This document shows positions 29,936-39,865 of a DNA stretch of 64,000 nucleotides, piece after piece. The translations under genes and the position numbers were made by a program. Below the pieces are notes generated by a model. The model did no database searches, was not told the DNA's origin, and worked only from the letters and a program-made list of their open reading frames with translations. Position 1 is the first letter of the stretch. Each line of letters starts with the position of its first letter. The stretch lies in the NCBI RefSeq assembly GCF_000426365.1, contig NZ_AUFF01000007.1, positions 1-64,000 of the forward strand, in the 5' to 3' direction. This stretch comes from Arenimonas composti TR7-09 = DSM 18010 (lineage in GTDB: Bacteria; Pseudomonadota; Gammaproteobacteria; Xanthomonadales; Xanthomonadaceae).

Positions 29936-32900
29936 CGGCCGCCGCGCGATCCCGCTCTGGGCCTGGCTGCTCGCGGCCGTCGCGCTGACCCTGTCGCTGC
30001 TGGCGCCGTCGCCTTTCGCGACATTCGCCGCCTTGCTGGCACAGCCCGCCTGGGCCGCCGGACTCGCCGGCTGGCGCGGCCTGCGCTCGCCGGCGCTGGC
30101 CGATCGCCTGACCCTGCGCAGCAGCCTCGGCGGCGCCGGGCTGTGGCTCGCCGCGGCGGCGTTGCTGGCGCTGGCGGTCGGCTGGCCGCTGGCGGCGCTG
30201 CGCGAGACCGGATCGCTGGCGGCGGCGCTGGCCCTGAGCGCGCTCGCGGGTGCCGTGCTGCTGTGCGTGTGGCGGGCCTGGCCGGCCTTCGCGCTGGCGC
30301 TGCGCGAGGGGGCGCCGCCGCAGGCCCTGACGGCGGCGGTCGGCACCGCCACGGCGCAGGACGCCGGGCGGGGGTTCGTGGTCGCGCTGGCCTGCTTCCT
30401 GCTGCTCGTGGCGATCGTCGCGATCGCGTGGCCGGGCCTGCTGCCGGCGGCGTGGCGGGTGCCGGCGGTGCTGGCGCTGCTGCCGTTGACGGTCGGCGTG
30501 CACCTGCTGGTGCAGGCCTGCGGGCGGCCGCCGGCGCCGCGGCCGCTGGCGGCGCTGCCGATCGTCGGCGACGACGAGGCGGACCGCCGGCCCGTCGCGC
30601 CGGTGGCGGTCGACGACGACCCCGACAGCCGCCTCTACGCGGCCGCCCGCGCCGGCCGCATCGATGCCGCCCTGGCCGCGCTCGAACTGGGCGCCGATCC
30701 GGCGGCGGCACCGCTGCCCGGCGAGCGCGACCAGCGCACGCTGCCGATGCTCGCCGCCCTGCTCGGCGACCTGCGGCTGCTGCGCGAGCTGATCGCCCGC
30801 GGCGTCGACCTCAATGCCGAACACGGCGGCCTGACGCCGCTGCTGGTCGCCACCCGGGACAGCTGGCACGGCCGCCCCGAAGCGGTGATGACCCTGCTGA
30901 CCAACGGCGCCGATGCCCGCCATCCCGATGCCGACGGCAATACGCCGTTGCACCATGCCGCGCGCAGCACCGACGCCGCCGTCGCGGCCCTGCTGCTCGA
31001 TGCCGGTGCCGTGCTCGACGCGCTGAACGGCGAAGGTTTCAGCCCGCTCGGCATCGCCTGCGCCGCGGGCAACTGGCGGCTCGCGCGCTTCCTGCTCGAA
31101 CGCGGCGCCAAACCGGAGCCGAAGGACGGCCAGCCGGCCCTGCTCGCCGCCGCCGCCGGCGACGACGATGCCGCCGGCGTGCAGCTGCTGCTGCGCCACA
31201 AGGCCAAGGTCGACGGCCGCGGGCGCGGCCACCGCAGCGCGCTGATGGTCGCCTGCGCCGCCGGCAATGCCGAGATCGTCGGCGAGCTGCTCGACGCCGG
31301 CGCCGACCGCAATGCCCGCGACGAGGACGGCATGACGCCGCTGCTGGAAGTCGCCCGCGGCGGTCACGCGGCGGCGCTGGCGCGGCTGGCGCAGGCGCGC
31401 CCGGACGTGGCCGCGGTCGACGCGCACGGCCGCAGCGCCCTCGTACTGGCGACGATGGGCGGCGCCGGCGCCGACTTCGTCCGCCACCTGATGGCGATCG
31501 GCGTCGATCCGGAACTGCGTGACGCCGACGGCCGCCGCGCGCTCGAGCACGCCCTCGGTGCCGGCCGCTGGCCGCTGGTCGCGGTGCTCGATCCGCACTA
31601 TCCGCTGCCGGCGAGCATCGCCGAAGGCCTGGCCCAGGGCCCCTTCGAAAAGTCGCCGAAGGAACTGCTGCGCGAGGCGCTGGTCAGCGGCAGCCTGGAA
31701 TCGGCCGACGCGATGCTGCGCCATGGCGCCGGCCCGGAGCCGGTCGCGCTGGCGGCGCTGCTGCTCGATTTCGCCGGTGACGGTCGCCTCGAGCTCGTCG
31801 ACTGGCTGCTGCGCCATGGCGCCAGCGCCGAGGTGCCGGTCGACGGCCAGCACGGCGCGCTGTTCCACCTGCTCGCACGCGGCGGCAGCGCCGCGCCGGC
31901 GCTGCAGCGGATGCTCGAGCACGCGGTGCCGGTCGGTGGCCGCGGCGGGCTCGCGCGCTGGCTGCAGGCCTGTCTGACCGGCGAACACACCACGCGTGGT
32001 CACGAGCAGCTGGCGCTGGCGCTGCTCGAACGCGGCGCCGACGCCTTCGGCGCCGATGCCGGCGATCCGCCACTCGGGCTGGCGATCCGGCTCGGCTGGC
32101 TGCGCCTGGCCGAGGCCCTGCTCGCCGGCGGCGCCGACCCGAACGCCCGCGACGGCCGCGGCCATACGCCGCTGCACGCCGCCGCCAGCCTCGGCCGCGA
32201 AGGCGCGCTGCGGGTGCTGATCCGCCACGGCGCCTCGCCGGCGCTGACGGCGCCCGACGGGCAGACGCCGCTGGGCCTGGCACTGGTCGCCGACCGCCGC
32301 GAACTCTCGCACTGGCTGGAATGGCGGCACTGGCAGTTGCCGGGACGGGCGCTGCAGGCGTCCGACCTGCCGTCGGCGGCGATGGCCGGCGACGCCGACG
32401 CGGTGCTGCGCCTGCTCGAACTCGGACTGCCGGTGAACGGCGTCGACGCCCAGGGCTGCACGGCCCTGCTGCGCGCCGCCGGCGGTGGCCACGACGTGGT
32501 CGTCGCGCTGCTGCTCGAACACGGCGCCGACACCGCGATCGCCGCGCGCACCGGCGCGACCCCGCTGTCGGCGGCGATCAGCATGCGCCATGTCGGCGTC
32601 GTCGACCGCCTGCTGCGCGCCGGCGCCCGCGCCGACCAGGCGCTGCCCGGCGAGGTGACGCCGCTGATGCTGGCGGCCGCGCTCGGCCAGCCGGAACTGA
32701 TCTCGCGCCTGCTCGCGCACGGCGCCGACCCGCATGCGCGCGACGCCCAGGGGCTCGGCGCGCTGCACTGCGCCGCGCTGCACGCGTTCTCGTCGCGCGA
32801 CCGCCAGCGCGTGCTCGCCCTGTTCGACGTGCTGCTGATGGCCGACGTCGACGCCGACACCGGCAACGAAGCCGGGCAGACGCCGCTGCTGCTGCTGCTC

Positions 32901-33221
32901 GGCGCCCGCGCCGAGCCGGGCACCGCCTGCGACGAGGACGTGCTGCTGGCCGTGCTCGACCGCCTGGTCGGCGAAGGCGTGGACCTCGAGGCACGCGACC
33001 CGCGCGGCTTCGGTCCGCTGCACCTGGCGGCGATGCACGGCCTCGCCCGCGTCGTGCAGCGCCTGCTGCGCGAAGGCTGCAACCGGCAAGCGCGCGATTC
33101 GCTGGGGCGCACGCCGCACGACATCGCGGTGCTGCGCGGTTTCGTCGACGTCGCCGCGGAGTTCGAGCCGGCGCGCGCGTCGCCGTCGCTGGCGCGCTTC
33201 CTGCGCGAGCCCGGCAGCTGA
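29928..33221 (+). CDS. Giant polytopic membrane protein with ankyrin-repeat array
   Basis: This 1097-residue protein has about five hydrophobic segments in its first 195 residues (for example IPLWAWLLAAVALTLSLLAP and GFVVALACFLLLVAIVAIAW). A charged linker follows, then a long series of ankyrin repeats from about 230 to 1085. Units such as DADGNTPLHHAARSTDAAVAALLLDAGA and DARGHTPLHAAASLGREGA-like blocks repeat every about 33 residues. Ankyrin arrays mediate protein binding; its partner is unknown. It overlaps ycgL by 8 bases. It is unusually large for a bacterial ankyrin protein. Confidence 0.88.
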   Translation: MADGRRAIPLWAWLLAAVALTLSLLAPSPFATFAALLAQPAWAAGLAGWRGLRSPALADRLTLRSSLGGAGLWLAAAALLALAVGWPLAALRETGSLAAALALSALAGAVLLCVWRAWPAFALALREGAPPQALTAAVGTATAQDAGRGFVVALACFLLLVAIVAIAWPGLLPAAWRVPAVLALLPLTVGVHLLVQACGRPPAPRPLAALPIVGDDEADRRPVAPVAVDDDPDSRLYAAARAGRIDAALAALELGADPAAAPLPGERDQRTLPMLAALLGDLRLLRELIARGVDLNAEHGGLTPLLVATRDSWHGRPEAVMTLLTNGADARHPDADGNTPLHHAARSTDAAVAALLLDAGAVLDALNGEGFSPLGIACAAGNWRLARFLLERGAKPEPKDGQPALLAAAAGDDDAAGVQLLLRHKAKVDGRGRGHRSALMVACAAGNAEIVGELLDAGADRNARDEDGMTPLLEVARGGHAAALARLAQARPDVAAVDAHGRSALVLATMGGAGADFVRHLMAIGVDPELRDADGRRALEHALGAGRWPLVAVLDPHYPLPASIAEGLAQGPFEKSPKELLREALVSGSLESADAMLRHGAGPEPVALAALLLDFAGDGRLELVDWLLRHGASAEVPVDGQHGALFHLLARGGSAAPALQRMLEHAVPVGGRGGLARWLQACLTGEHTTRGHEQLALALLERGADAFGADAGDPPLGLAIRLGWLRLAEALLAGGADPNARDGRGHTPLHAAASLGREGALRVLIRHGASPALTAPDGQTPLGLALVADRRELSHWLEWRHWQLPGRALQASDLPSAAMAGDADAVLRLLELGLPVNGVDAQGCTALLRAAGGGHDVVVALLLEHGADTAIAARTGATPLSAAISMRHVGVVDRLLRAGARADQALPGEVTPLMLAAALGQPELISRLLAHGADPHARDAQGLGALHCAALHAFSSRDRQRVLALFDVLLMADVDADTGNEAGQTPLLLLLGARAEPGTACDEDVLLAVLDRLVGEGVDLEARDPRGFGPLHLAAMHGLARVVQRLLREGCNRQARDSLGRTPHDIAVLRGFVDVAAEFEPARASPSLARFLREPGS

Positions 33222-33300
33222 CATCGCCGCTGTCGCGGTCCGGACCGCCGGTCCTGCCGACGAGCGTCCGTACCTGTCGACCTCCGTTTCGGACACACTG

Positions 33301-34044
33301 GTGCCGCCGACGCAGACGACCGGTCGCATCACGGTCGACGTCGACGGCAGCGTTGTGGACGTCTCGCTCGACGGTGCCGAACGGCTCGGCGCCGAGGTCA
33401 TCGCGGGTTACGAGAACGTGGTGCGCGGATGGCGTTTCGAGCCGGTGACCGAGGACGGGCGGCCGGTGCGCGCCGTCGCCCATATGCAACTTTCGCTGGT
33501 CGCGGCGCGCGACCTCGCGCGCGACCGGGCGAGCTTCGGGATCCGGCACGTCATATTCCTGGATCCGCCGACGTCGGCGGGCGGCGAGCCGGGCCGCCGG
33601 AGCGCAGGACTGAGGCCGCCGAACTATCCGGAGGAAGCGCTGCGCGCCGAAGCCGGGGCGGAGGTGATGCTGCTGGTCCAGACCGACGCCGAGGGAAAGG
33701 TCCTGGCTGTCCACGCCGACACCGTGACGCTGCTTCGGGCCGACCTGGGCAACCGCGCCGAACGGATGGCGAACCGCTTCGCGCGCGCCGCCGAACGGGC
33801 CGCGAAGCGCTGGCAGTTGCCCGGCTACGCCGACGGATTCGTGCGGGTCCCGGTGCGTTTCATCGTCGGGAGCGGCGATCTGTGGGAGCGCATGTACCCA
33901 GTCGCCTACGAACCCGATCCGTGGGTGCTGGCGACGCGCGCGCGGTACCAGCCGGAACTGCTGTCGGCGGACGGCGCCGCGCCGTCGAAGCTGCGCCTCC
34001 AGTCCGAGCTGGAGGGCGTACCCGGGCTGGACGGCGGCGGCTGA
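33301..34044 (+). CDS. Hypothetical protein with tandem TonB C-terminal-like domains, possibly 5'-truncated
   Basis: The 247-residue reading starts at GTG 33301. It shows two TonB_C-like stretches: GRITVDVDGSVVDVSL...VRGWRFEPVTEDGRPV (about 7-65) and PPNYPEEALRAEAGAEVMLLVQTDAEGKV...RWQLPGYADGFVRVPVRF (about 104-180). No signal peptide or membrane anchor is present, although the frame stays open upstream without an ATG. Only 79 bases separate it from the ankyrin gene, and there is no clear ribosome site. It may be a cytoplasmic relic of a longer exported protein, or start at an unusual codon. Confidence 0.55.
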   Translation: MPPTQTTGRITVDVDGSVVDVSLDGAERLGAEVIAGYENVVRGWRFEPVTEDGRPVRAVAHMQLSLVAARDLARDRASFGIRHVIFLDPPTSAGGEPGRRSAGLRPPNYPEEALRAEAGAEVMLLVQTDAEGKVLAVHADTVTLLRADLGNRAERMANRFARAAERAAKRWQLPGYADGFVRVPVRFIVGSGDLWERMYPVAYEPDPWVLATRARYQPELLSADGAAPSKLRLQSELEGVPGLDGGG

Positions 34045-34052
34045 GGACGGGC

Positions 34053-34784
34053 TCAGCCCGGCCGGTCGCCGCCGGCGGTGCCGCCGCGGCGCTCGTCGGA
34101 CACGATCCTGCCGTCGACGAGCGTGATGGTGCGGTCGCAGGTGTCCGCCAGGCGGGGGTCGTGGGTCACCACCAGCACCGCGCAGCCGAACTGGCGGTTG
34201 AAGCGGCGCAGCAGTTCGAACACGTCGGCGGCGGTTTTCGTGTCGAGGTTGCCGGTGGGCTCGTCGGCGAGCAGCAGCGAAGGTCGCGTCACCAGCGCGC
34301 GCACGATCGCGACCCGCTGCTGCTGGCCGCCGGAAAGCTGGTCGGGGCGGCGGTCGGCGAACTTCTCCAGGCCCACGTCGGCGAGCAGCGAGCGGGCGAA
34401 GTCGACGGTCTCGCGCTCGGGTTTGCCGCGCGCGACCATCACCGGCATCAGCACGTTCTCGAGCGCGCTGAAGGCGCCGATCAGGTGGTGGAACTGGAAC
34501 ACGAAGCCGAGGTGGCGGCCGCGCAGCGCGGTGCGGCCCTCGTCGTCCATCGTGTGGGTCGGCTGGCCGTCGAGCCAGAGCTCGCCGGCGGTCGGCGAGT
34601 CGAGCAGGCCGATCAGGTTCAGCAGCGTGCTCTTGCCGGAGCCGGACGGCCCGACGAGGGCGGCGAAGTCGGCGCTGTCCAGGCGCAGGTCGATGCCGTG
34701 CAGCACCTCGACCTCGTTCGGTTTGCCGATGTTGTAGGACTTGCGCAGCTGCTCGAGCCGCATCACCTCGCGGATCTCAGGCAT
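34053..34784 (-). CDS. ABC transporter ATP-binding protein (LolD/MacB-ATPase-like)
   Basis: This 243-residue ABC ATPase has Walker A GPSGSGKST, Q-loop FVFQFHHL, signature LSGGQQQR and Walker B LLLADEPTGNLD with H-loop VVTHD. The LIGLLDSPTAGELWLDG segment is typical of the MacB/LolD subclass. It overlaps the FtsX/MacB-like permease gene by 8 bases and is the last gene of an adaptor-permease-ATPase operon. It probably powers export of a small molecule, peptide or lipoprotein across the envelope. The substrate is not evident. Confidence 0.9.
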   Translation of the reverse strand: MPEIREVMRLEQLRKSYNIGKPNEVEVLHGIDLRLDSADFAALVGPSGSGKSTLLNLIGLLDSPTAGELWLDGQPTHTMDDEGRTALRGRHLGFVFQFHHLIGAFSALENVLMPVMVARGKPERETVDFARSLLADVGLEKFADRRPDQLSGGQQQRVAIVRALVTRPSLLLADEPTGNLDTKTAADVFELLRRFNRQFGCAVLVVTHDPRLADTCDRTITLVDGRIVSDERRGGTAGGDRPG

Positions 34785-35979
34785 GGCGGATCGCCTCCAC
34801 CGGGTCCAGGCGCGAGGCGCGCGAGGCCGGGACCGCCGCGGCCACGACGCCGGCGACCGTCGCCAGCGCCATCGCCGCCGGCACCAGGCTCGGCGGCATC
34901 GGGATGAAGAAGAGCTTCGGCCCGAAGGTGTTGAAGGCCGCGACCAGCAGCCAGCCGCCGAAGGCGCCGAGCGCCGAGCCGATCAGGCCGAGCACCGCAC
35001 CCTGCACCAGGAACACCGAAAGCATCTGCCGCCGGCGCGTGCCCATCGCGCGCAGGATGCCGATCTCGCGCGTGCGCTGCACGACGCTCACGGCCAGCAC
35101 GCTGGCGATGCCGAGCGCGACCGACAGCGCGACGAAGGCGCTGATCATCCGCGTCGACAGGCTCTGCGAGCGGATCGCATTCATCAGCTGCGCATTGGTT
35201 TCCATCCAGCTTTCGGCGCGCAGGCCGGTCAGCCCACCGATGCGCGCGGCGACGCGATCGGCGGCGAACAGCTCGGCGACGGTGACGTCGATCAGGGTCA
35301 CCCCGCCGGGCAGCCCGAGCAGCGACTGCGCCTGCTTGAGGTCGACGTAGACATAGCGCGCATCGAGTTCGCGCACGCCGAAGGCGAAGATGCCGGCGAC
35401 GTTGACGATCGCCTCGCGGCCGTCACCGGCATCCAGGCGCAGCTTGCCGCCGACGCGCAGGCCGAGGTCCTCGGCGAGCTGGCGGCCGATCACCGCATCG
35501 CCGGAACCGACGCTCAACCGGCCCTCCAGCATGTTCTGGTCGAGCGGAATGACCCGCAGGTAGCGCGCCGGCTCCATGCCGATCAGCGCGACCGACTGCA
35601 CCGCCTCGCCGCGGCGGCCGAAGGCGGGGCCGGACACCACCGGCGACGCGGCGGTGACGCCGGGCAGGGCATCGAGCACCGCCAGCACCTGCGGCCAGTC
35701 GTCGATCGGCCGCAAGGCCTGCGCGCGCGGGTCCTCGAGCACGAGACGGCGCACGCCGTCCGGGGCCGGCGCGATGCGGTTGAGCTCGCGCGGCGCCTCG
35801 ACGCGCACATGCGCCTGGGTGCCGAGCGTGCGCGCGATGATGTTGGCCTGCAGGCCGCTGATCAGCGCGGTGACGAACACGATCACCGCGACGCCGACGG
35901 CGATGCCGACCAGGATCAGCGTGGTCTGCGCCTTGCCCTGGCGCAGGAAGCGCAGCGCGAGGGTGGTCTCGATCCACAT
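34777..35979 (-). CDS. ABC transporter permease (MacB/LolC-like, FtsX superfamily)
   Basis: This 400-residue permease has TM1 (about 20-42), a long periplasmic domain (about 45-270) and three C-terminal TMs (about 275-385). FtsX-domain motifs such as SVVQRTREIGILRAMGTRRRQ and the terminal ASRLDPVEAIRHA are present. It is co-operonic with an RND/HlyD-type adaptor (gap 4) and the ATPase (overlap 8), which fits a MacAB-like tripartite exporter. The outer membrane channel is not in the window. Confidence 0.9.
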   Translation of the reverse strand: MWIETTLALRFLRQGKAQTTLILVGIAVGVAVIVFVTALISGLQANIIARTLGTQAHVRVEAPRELNRIAPAPDGVRRLVLEDPRAQALRPIDDWPQVLAVLDALPGVTAASPVVSGPAFGRRGEAVQSVALIGMEPARYLRVIPLDQNMLEGRLSVGSGDAVIGRQLAEDLGLRVGGKLRLDAGDGREAIVNVAGIFAFGVRELDARYVYVDLKQAQSLLGLPGGVTLIDVTVAELFAADRVAARIGGLTGLRAESWMETNAQLMNAIRSQSLSTRMISAFVALSVALGIASVLAVSVVQRTREIGILRAMGTRRRQMLSVFLVQGAVLGLIGSALGAFGGWLLVAAFNTFGPKLFFIPMPPSLVPAAMALATVAGVVAAAVPASRASRLDPVEAIRHA

Positions 35980-35983
35980 GCGC

Positions 35984-37225
35984 TCAGTCGAGCTGCACGG
36001 GCAGTTCGCCGCGGCTGCGGTCGGCGCCGGTCTTCGGGGCCGGCTGTTCGTCGATGCGCACGCGGTCGCCTTCCGCCGGCAACGCGTCGCGGGCCAGCGC
36101 GGTCGCGGCGAGCACGCGGTCGCCGGCCTGCAGGCCTTCGCGCACCTCGCTCATCGCCAGCCCGCGCAGGCCGAGTTTCACCGGCACCCGCTGCACGCGC
36201 CCGTCGCGCACGCGCAACACGAGGGCGGTGCCGCGGCCTTCGTCGACCTCGAGCAGGGCGTCGTCCGGCACCACCAGCGCATCGGCGGCTTCGCCGGTGG
36301 TGATCGTCGCGGTGACCGTCATGTCCTGGCGCAGGAAATCGACCTCGTTGCCGAAGCGCAGGCGCACGTCGACGGTGCCGCGGCTAGGGTCGACCGCCGG
36401 GGCGATGTGGTGCACGGTCGCGGCGAAGGGACGGTCGGGGAAAGCATCGGCGATGCCGGTCGCGGGCTGGCCGACGGCGATGCGGGCGAGATTCTTCTCG
36501 TCGAGCGGAATGCGCAGCTCGCCCGGGTCGTCGCGGGCGATCTCGAACAGCACATCGCCGGCGCGCACGATGTCGCCGGGTTCGACGCCGCGGGTCAGCA
36601 CGGTGCCGGCGACGGTCGCGCGGACCTCGGCGCGGGCGAGTGCGGCCTCGGCGGCGGCGAGGCGTTCGCGCGCCTGCGTCTCGCGGGCGCCGCCGGCGAG
36701 CGCTTCCACCGCGAGTTGCGCCTGTTCGGCGGCGGCGCGGGCGGCGATTTCGGCCTGCACCGCCTGTTCTATCTGTTCGCGGGTCACCAGCTGGCGTTCG
36801 CCGAGTTCGCGGCGGCGCGCCAGTTCGCGTTCGGCCTGGGCAAGGCGGGCGCGGGCCTCGCGCAGCCGGGCGCGGGCATCGGGCAGTTCGGCCTCGCGCA
36901 GGGCGGCGAGCGCCGCGGCGGCTTCGTCGCGCTGGGCCTGCAGGTCCTGGGCGCGCAGTTCGACCAGCAGGTCGCCGGGGGCGACGCGGTCGCCTTCCAT
37001 CACATGGCGGGCGACCACCAGGCCGGCGATCTCGGCGCCGACCTGCACCCGCGACGGCGCCGCGACGCGGCCGGTGGCGACCACCGTCTGCACCACCGGG
37101 CCGGCTTCGACGGTATAGCCCGGGAGCTCGGGGCCGCGCGCTTTCGCGAACAGCCAGGCGGTGATCAGCAGCAGGGCGAGTACGGCCGCGGCGAGTTGCC
37201 AGCGGCGGAGTCGGAAACGGGGCAT
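35984..37225 (-). CDS. HlyD/MacA-like periplasmic adaptor
   Basis: This 413-residue membrane-fusion protein has one N-terminal anchor (about 10-27), a biotinyl-lipoyl half (GYTVEAGPVVQTVVATGRVAAPSRVQVGAE) and a long coiled coil (about 85-210). The second lipoyl half and beta-barrel regions follow (about 220-395). It is the first gene of the adaptor-permease-ATPase operon. In a MacAB-like exporter it would link the inner-membrane permease to an outer-membrane channel. The identification is by architecture; the cargo is unknown. Confidence 0.88.
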   Translation of the reverse strand: MPRFRLRRWQLAAAVLALLLITAWLFAKARGPELPGYTVEAGPVVQTVVATGRVAAPSRVQVGAEIAGLVVARHVMEGDRVAPGDLLVELRAQDLQAQRDEAAAALAALREAELPDARARLREARARLAQAERELARRRELGERQLVTREQIEQAVQAEIAARAAAEQAQLAVEALAGGARETQARERLAAAEAALARAEVRATVAGTVLTRGVEPGDIVRAGDVLFEIARDDPGELRIPLDEKNLARIAVGQPATGIADAFPDRPFAATVHHIAPAVDPSRGTVDVRLRFGNEVDFLRQDMTVTATITTGEAADALVVPDDALLEVDEGRGTALVLRVRDGRVQRVPVKLGLRGLAMSEVREGLQAGDRVLAATALARDALPAEGDRVRIDEQPAPKTGADRSRGELPVQLD

Positions 37226-37332
37226 GGGCGGGTCGGCGAGGGGGACGGCCGATCATCGCGCGGGATGGGGTGGGTGGTCGATGAAGCCGGGCGGGACGCA
37301 ATGGGATGGCTGCGAGAGGCCCGGAAACGGGG

Positions 37333-37354
37333 AAGGCCCCGCGGGCGGGGCCTT
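37333..37354 (-). terminator. Hairpin terminator downstream of rho
   Basis: A 9-bp stem, AAGGCCCCG (37333-37341) and CGGGGCCTT (37346-37354), with a CGGG loop lies about 75 bases past the rho stop and before the adaptor gene. The T-run on the minus strand is weak (CCCCGTTTCC), so its efficiency is uncertain. Confidence 0.65.
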
Positions 37355-37387
37355 CTTGCATCGCGGGTGGGGCAGCGCGGGTGGAGT

Positions 37388-37410
37388 ATCGCGGCTGAAG
37401 CCGCTCCTAC
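37388..37410. repeat. Solo REP arm downstream of rho
   Basis: This is a single 23-base REP unit, ATCGCGGCTGAAGCCGCTCC plus TAC. It is identical to the right arms at 3016 and 21536, with no left partner within 200 bases. It lies 17 bases past the rho stop. It is probably half of a former palindrome pair. Confidence 0.88.
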
Positions 37411-37427
37411 AGAGGTCGATGAAGCGC

Positions 37428-39221
37428 TCAGCGCTTCATCGACTGGAAGAACTCGTCGTTGGACTTGGTGTTCTTCATCTTGTCGAGCAGGAATTCCATC
37501 GCCGCCAGCTCGTCCATCGGGTGCAGCAGCTTCCGCAGGATCCAGATCTTCTGCAGCATGTCCGGCTCGATCAGCAACTCTTCGCGGCGCGTGCCGGAGC
37601 GGTTGATGTTGATCGCCGGGTAGACGCGCTTCTCGGCGATGCGGCGGTCCAGGTGCACTTCGCTGTTGCCGGTGCCCTTGAACTCCTCGTAGATCACCTC
37701 GTCCATCTTCGAGCCGGTTTCAACCAGCGCGGTGGCGATGATGGTCAGCGAGCCGCCTTCCTCGACGTTGCGCGCGGCGCCGAAGAAGCGCTTCGGGCGG
37801 TGCAGCGCATTGGCGTCGACACCACCGGTCAGCACCTTGCCGGAGCTCGGCACGACGGTGTTGTAGGCGCGGGCGAGGCGGGTGATCGAGTCGAGCATGA
37901 TCACCACGTCCTTCTTGTGCTCGACCAGGCGCTTGGCGCGCTCGATCACCATCTCGGCGACCTGGACGTGGCGCGCGGCCGGCTCGTCGAACGTGGACGA
38001 AATGACCTCGCCGCGCACGCTGCGCTGCATCTCGGTCACTTCCTCGGGGCGTTCGTCGATCAGCAGCACGATCAGGTGCACGTCCGGATGGTTGTGCAGG
38101 ATGGCCTGGGCGACGTTCTGCATCAGCATCGTCTTGCCGGCCTTCGGCGGCGACACGATCAGCGCGCGCTGGCCCTTGCCGATCGGCGACATCAGGTCCA
38201 TCACGCGGCCGGTGATGTCTTCCGACGAACCGTTGCCGCGCTCGAGGCGGAAGCGCTCGCGCGGGAACAGCGGCGTCAGGTTCTCGAACAGCACCTTGCC
38301 CTTCGACGCCTCCGGCGGTTCGCCGTTGATGGTGTCGACGATGTTCAGCGCGACGTAGCGCTCGCCGTCCTTCGGGCTGCGGATGCGGCCGGAGATCTCG
38401 TCGCCGGTACGCAGGTTGAAGCGGCGGATCTGGCTCGGCGAGATGTAGACATCGTCCGGGCCGGCGAGATAGCTGGCGTCGTCGCTGCGCAGGAAGCCGT
38501 AGCCGTCCGGCAGGATCTCGAGCACGCCGTCGCCGGCGACGCCTTGCGGGTGGCGGGTCAGGATCTTCAGCAGCGCGAAGGTGACGTCCTGCTTGCGCAT
38601 GCGCGCGACGCCTTCGTGCAGGCCCAGCTTCTCGGCGATCTCGAGCAGCTTGTACGTGGGCATCCGCTTCAGGTCGTTGAGGCTGTAGACCGGGAAGTCG
38701 GGCGGCAGCTGCGGCGGCGGGCGGTCGTTGCCGCCGCCATTGCCCTGGCCGCCCTGGCCATTGCCTTCGAACTCGCCGTCGCCACCGCGTTCGCGGTCGC
38801 GGAAACGGTCGCGCTTGTCACGGAAGCGGTCACGGCGGTTGCGGCGGCCGCCACCTTCGCGGAAGCCCTGCGGGTTCTGCCCCTGGCCACCCTGACCCGG
38901 GCCCTGGCCCTGGCCACCTTCGTCACCGTCGCGGCTGCCGCCGGAGGCGCCCTGGGCGTCGCCGCCGGTCGCGCCGCCGCCGTCGCTGCGCTCGGGCGCG
39001 GCTTCGCGGCGCTCGCCGGCGGGCGTATCGCCACCGCGCTCGGCGGCCGGCCGCGGCTCGGGCGCCTCGGCCTTCGCCGGGGCGGCCGCGGGCGCGGGTG
39101 CCGGTGCGCTCTCGACCGCCGGAGTGGCGGCCGCAGCGGCGGATTCGGGATTGGCGGCCGCGCGCGTGCGACGCGGGCGCTTCTCGGCGGGGGCGCCGGA
39201 GTCGTTGCTGTTTTCGGACAC
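37428..39221 (-). CDS. rho: Transcription termination factor Rho with long N-terminal disordered extension
   Basis: This is a hexameric RNA-dependent ATPase/helicase that ends transcripts. The conserved core begins near [22 protein letters not shown]. It has the RNA-binding CSD segment ([17 protein letters not shown]), Walker [24 protein letters not shown] and the Q/R-loop region [10 protein letters not shown]. About 180 residues rich in Ala, Pro, Gly, Arg and Gln precede the core, making 597 residues versus 419 in E. coli. GTG 39221 is preferred over GTG 39230 because GAGGTGA sits at good distance. It is leftward, downstream of trxA, the conserved rhlB-trxA-rho neighbourhood. Confidence 0.96.
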   Translation of the reverse strand: MSENSNDSGAPAEKRPRRTRAAANPESAAAAATPAVESAPAPAPAAAPAKAEAPEPRPAAERGGDTPAGERREAAPERSDGGGATGGDAQGASGGSRDGDEGGQGQGPGQGGQGQNPQGFREGGGRRNRRDRFRDKRDRFRDRERGGDGEFEGNGQGGQGNGGGNDRPPPQLPPDFPVYSLNDLKRMPTYKLLEIAEKLGLHEGVARMRKQDVTFALLKILTRHPQGVAGDGVLEILPDGYGFLRSDDASYLAGPDDVYISPSQIRRFNLRTGDEISGRIRSPKDGERYVALNIVDTINGEPPEASKGKVLFENLTPLFPRERFRLERGNGSSEDITGRVMDLMSPIGKGQRALIVSPPKAGKTMLMQNVAQAILHNHPDVHLIVLLIDERPEEVTEMQRSVRGEVISSTFDEPAARHVQVAEMVIERAKRLVEHKKDVVIMLDSITRLARAYNTVVPSSGKVLTGGVDANALHRPKRFFGAARNVEEGGSLTIIATALVETGSKMDEVIYEEFKGTGNSEVHLDRRIAEKRVYPAININRSGTRREELLIEPDMLQKIWILRKLLHPMDELAAMEFLLDKMKNTKSNDEFFQSMKR

Positions 39222-39315
39222 GGAATTCACCTCGCGAACGCGAGCGTGTGGGAGAAGGGGGGAGTACAGAGGGTGGACGCGAGCGGCGTCCGACGTGGCA
39301 ACGCTATCACCGGCA

Positions 39316-39340
39316 GGGCCGCGGCGACAAGCCGCGGCCC
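39316..39340. repeat. Perfect 10-bp hairpin between trxA and rho
   Basis: GGGCCGCGGC (39316-39325) pairs exactly with GCCGCGGCCC (39331-39340) around a 5-base loop, 11 bases past the trxA stop. No T-run follows, so it is not a classic terminator. It could be an mRNA 3' stabiliser or part of the rho leader. Confidence 0.6.
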
Positions 39341-39351
39341 GCGGGAAACAT

Positions 39352-39687
39352 TCAGGCGACGGCCTTGTCGAGCATCTGGGTCAGCAGCGCGCGGATGTTG
39401 CCCGGCACGCCGACCTGGGTCGCCTCGACCTTGCCGCCCTTGAAGAGCAGCAGGGTCGGCAGGTTGCGGATCTGGAACTGGCGGGCCACCTGCGGATTCT
39501 GGTCGAGGTCGACCTTCACCACCCTGGCACGGCCGGCGTAGCTCTTCGCCAGCTCGTCGACGATCGGGCCGATGGCCTTGCACGGGGCGCACCAGGGCGC
39601 CCAGAAATCGACCAGCACCGGGGTCGACGACTCGAGCACCTGCGCTGCGAAGTCGGCGTCGCCCACATGAAGCACCAACTCGCTCAT
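39352..39687 (-). CDS. trxA: Thioredoxin
   Basis: This 111-residue thioredoxin has the active site in [22 protein letters not shown] and the cis-proline motif [11 protein letters not shown]. The redox motif is WCAPC rather than the usual WCGPC. It reduces cytoplasmic disulfides. A good AGGAG ribosome site precedes ATG 39687. It lies between divergent rhlB and co-directional rho, as in many gammaproteobacteria. Confidence 0.96.
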   Translation of the reverse strand: MSELVLHVGDADFAAQVLESSTPVLVDFWAPWCAPCKAIGPIVDELAKSYAGRARVVKVDLDQNPQVARQFQIRNLPTLLLFKGGKVEATQVGVPGNIRALLTQMLDKAVA

Positions 39688-39865
39688 GCGTCAAACTCCT
39701 GATTTTCTTGGGGGATGCGGCCGGCCCCGGCCGCCGTTACTGGGGTAAACTGGGGCGCTTTCCGAAATCATTCAACCGCCAGCGGCATCCCAGGATCGTG
39801 AACGCAGTGTGCGTTTCTCCGGACCGGCCGCGCAAGCGCGAAGCCCGCGCAACCAAGAGACCCGA

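Noticed and set aside
29871-33401. A 1176-codon leftward open frame across the ankyrin gene
   Set aside because: It mirrors the ankyrin repeat and is composed of low-complexity Arg/Gln/Ala; no domain is visible. The sense frame shows clear ankyrin repeats.
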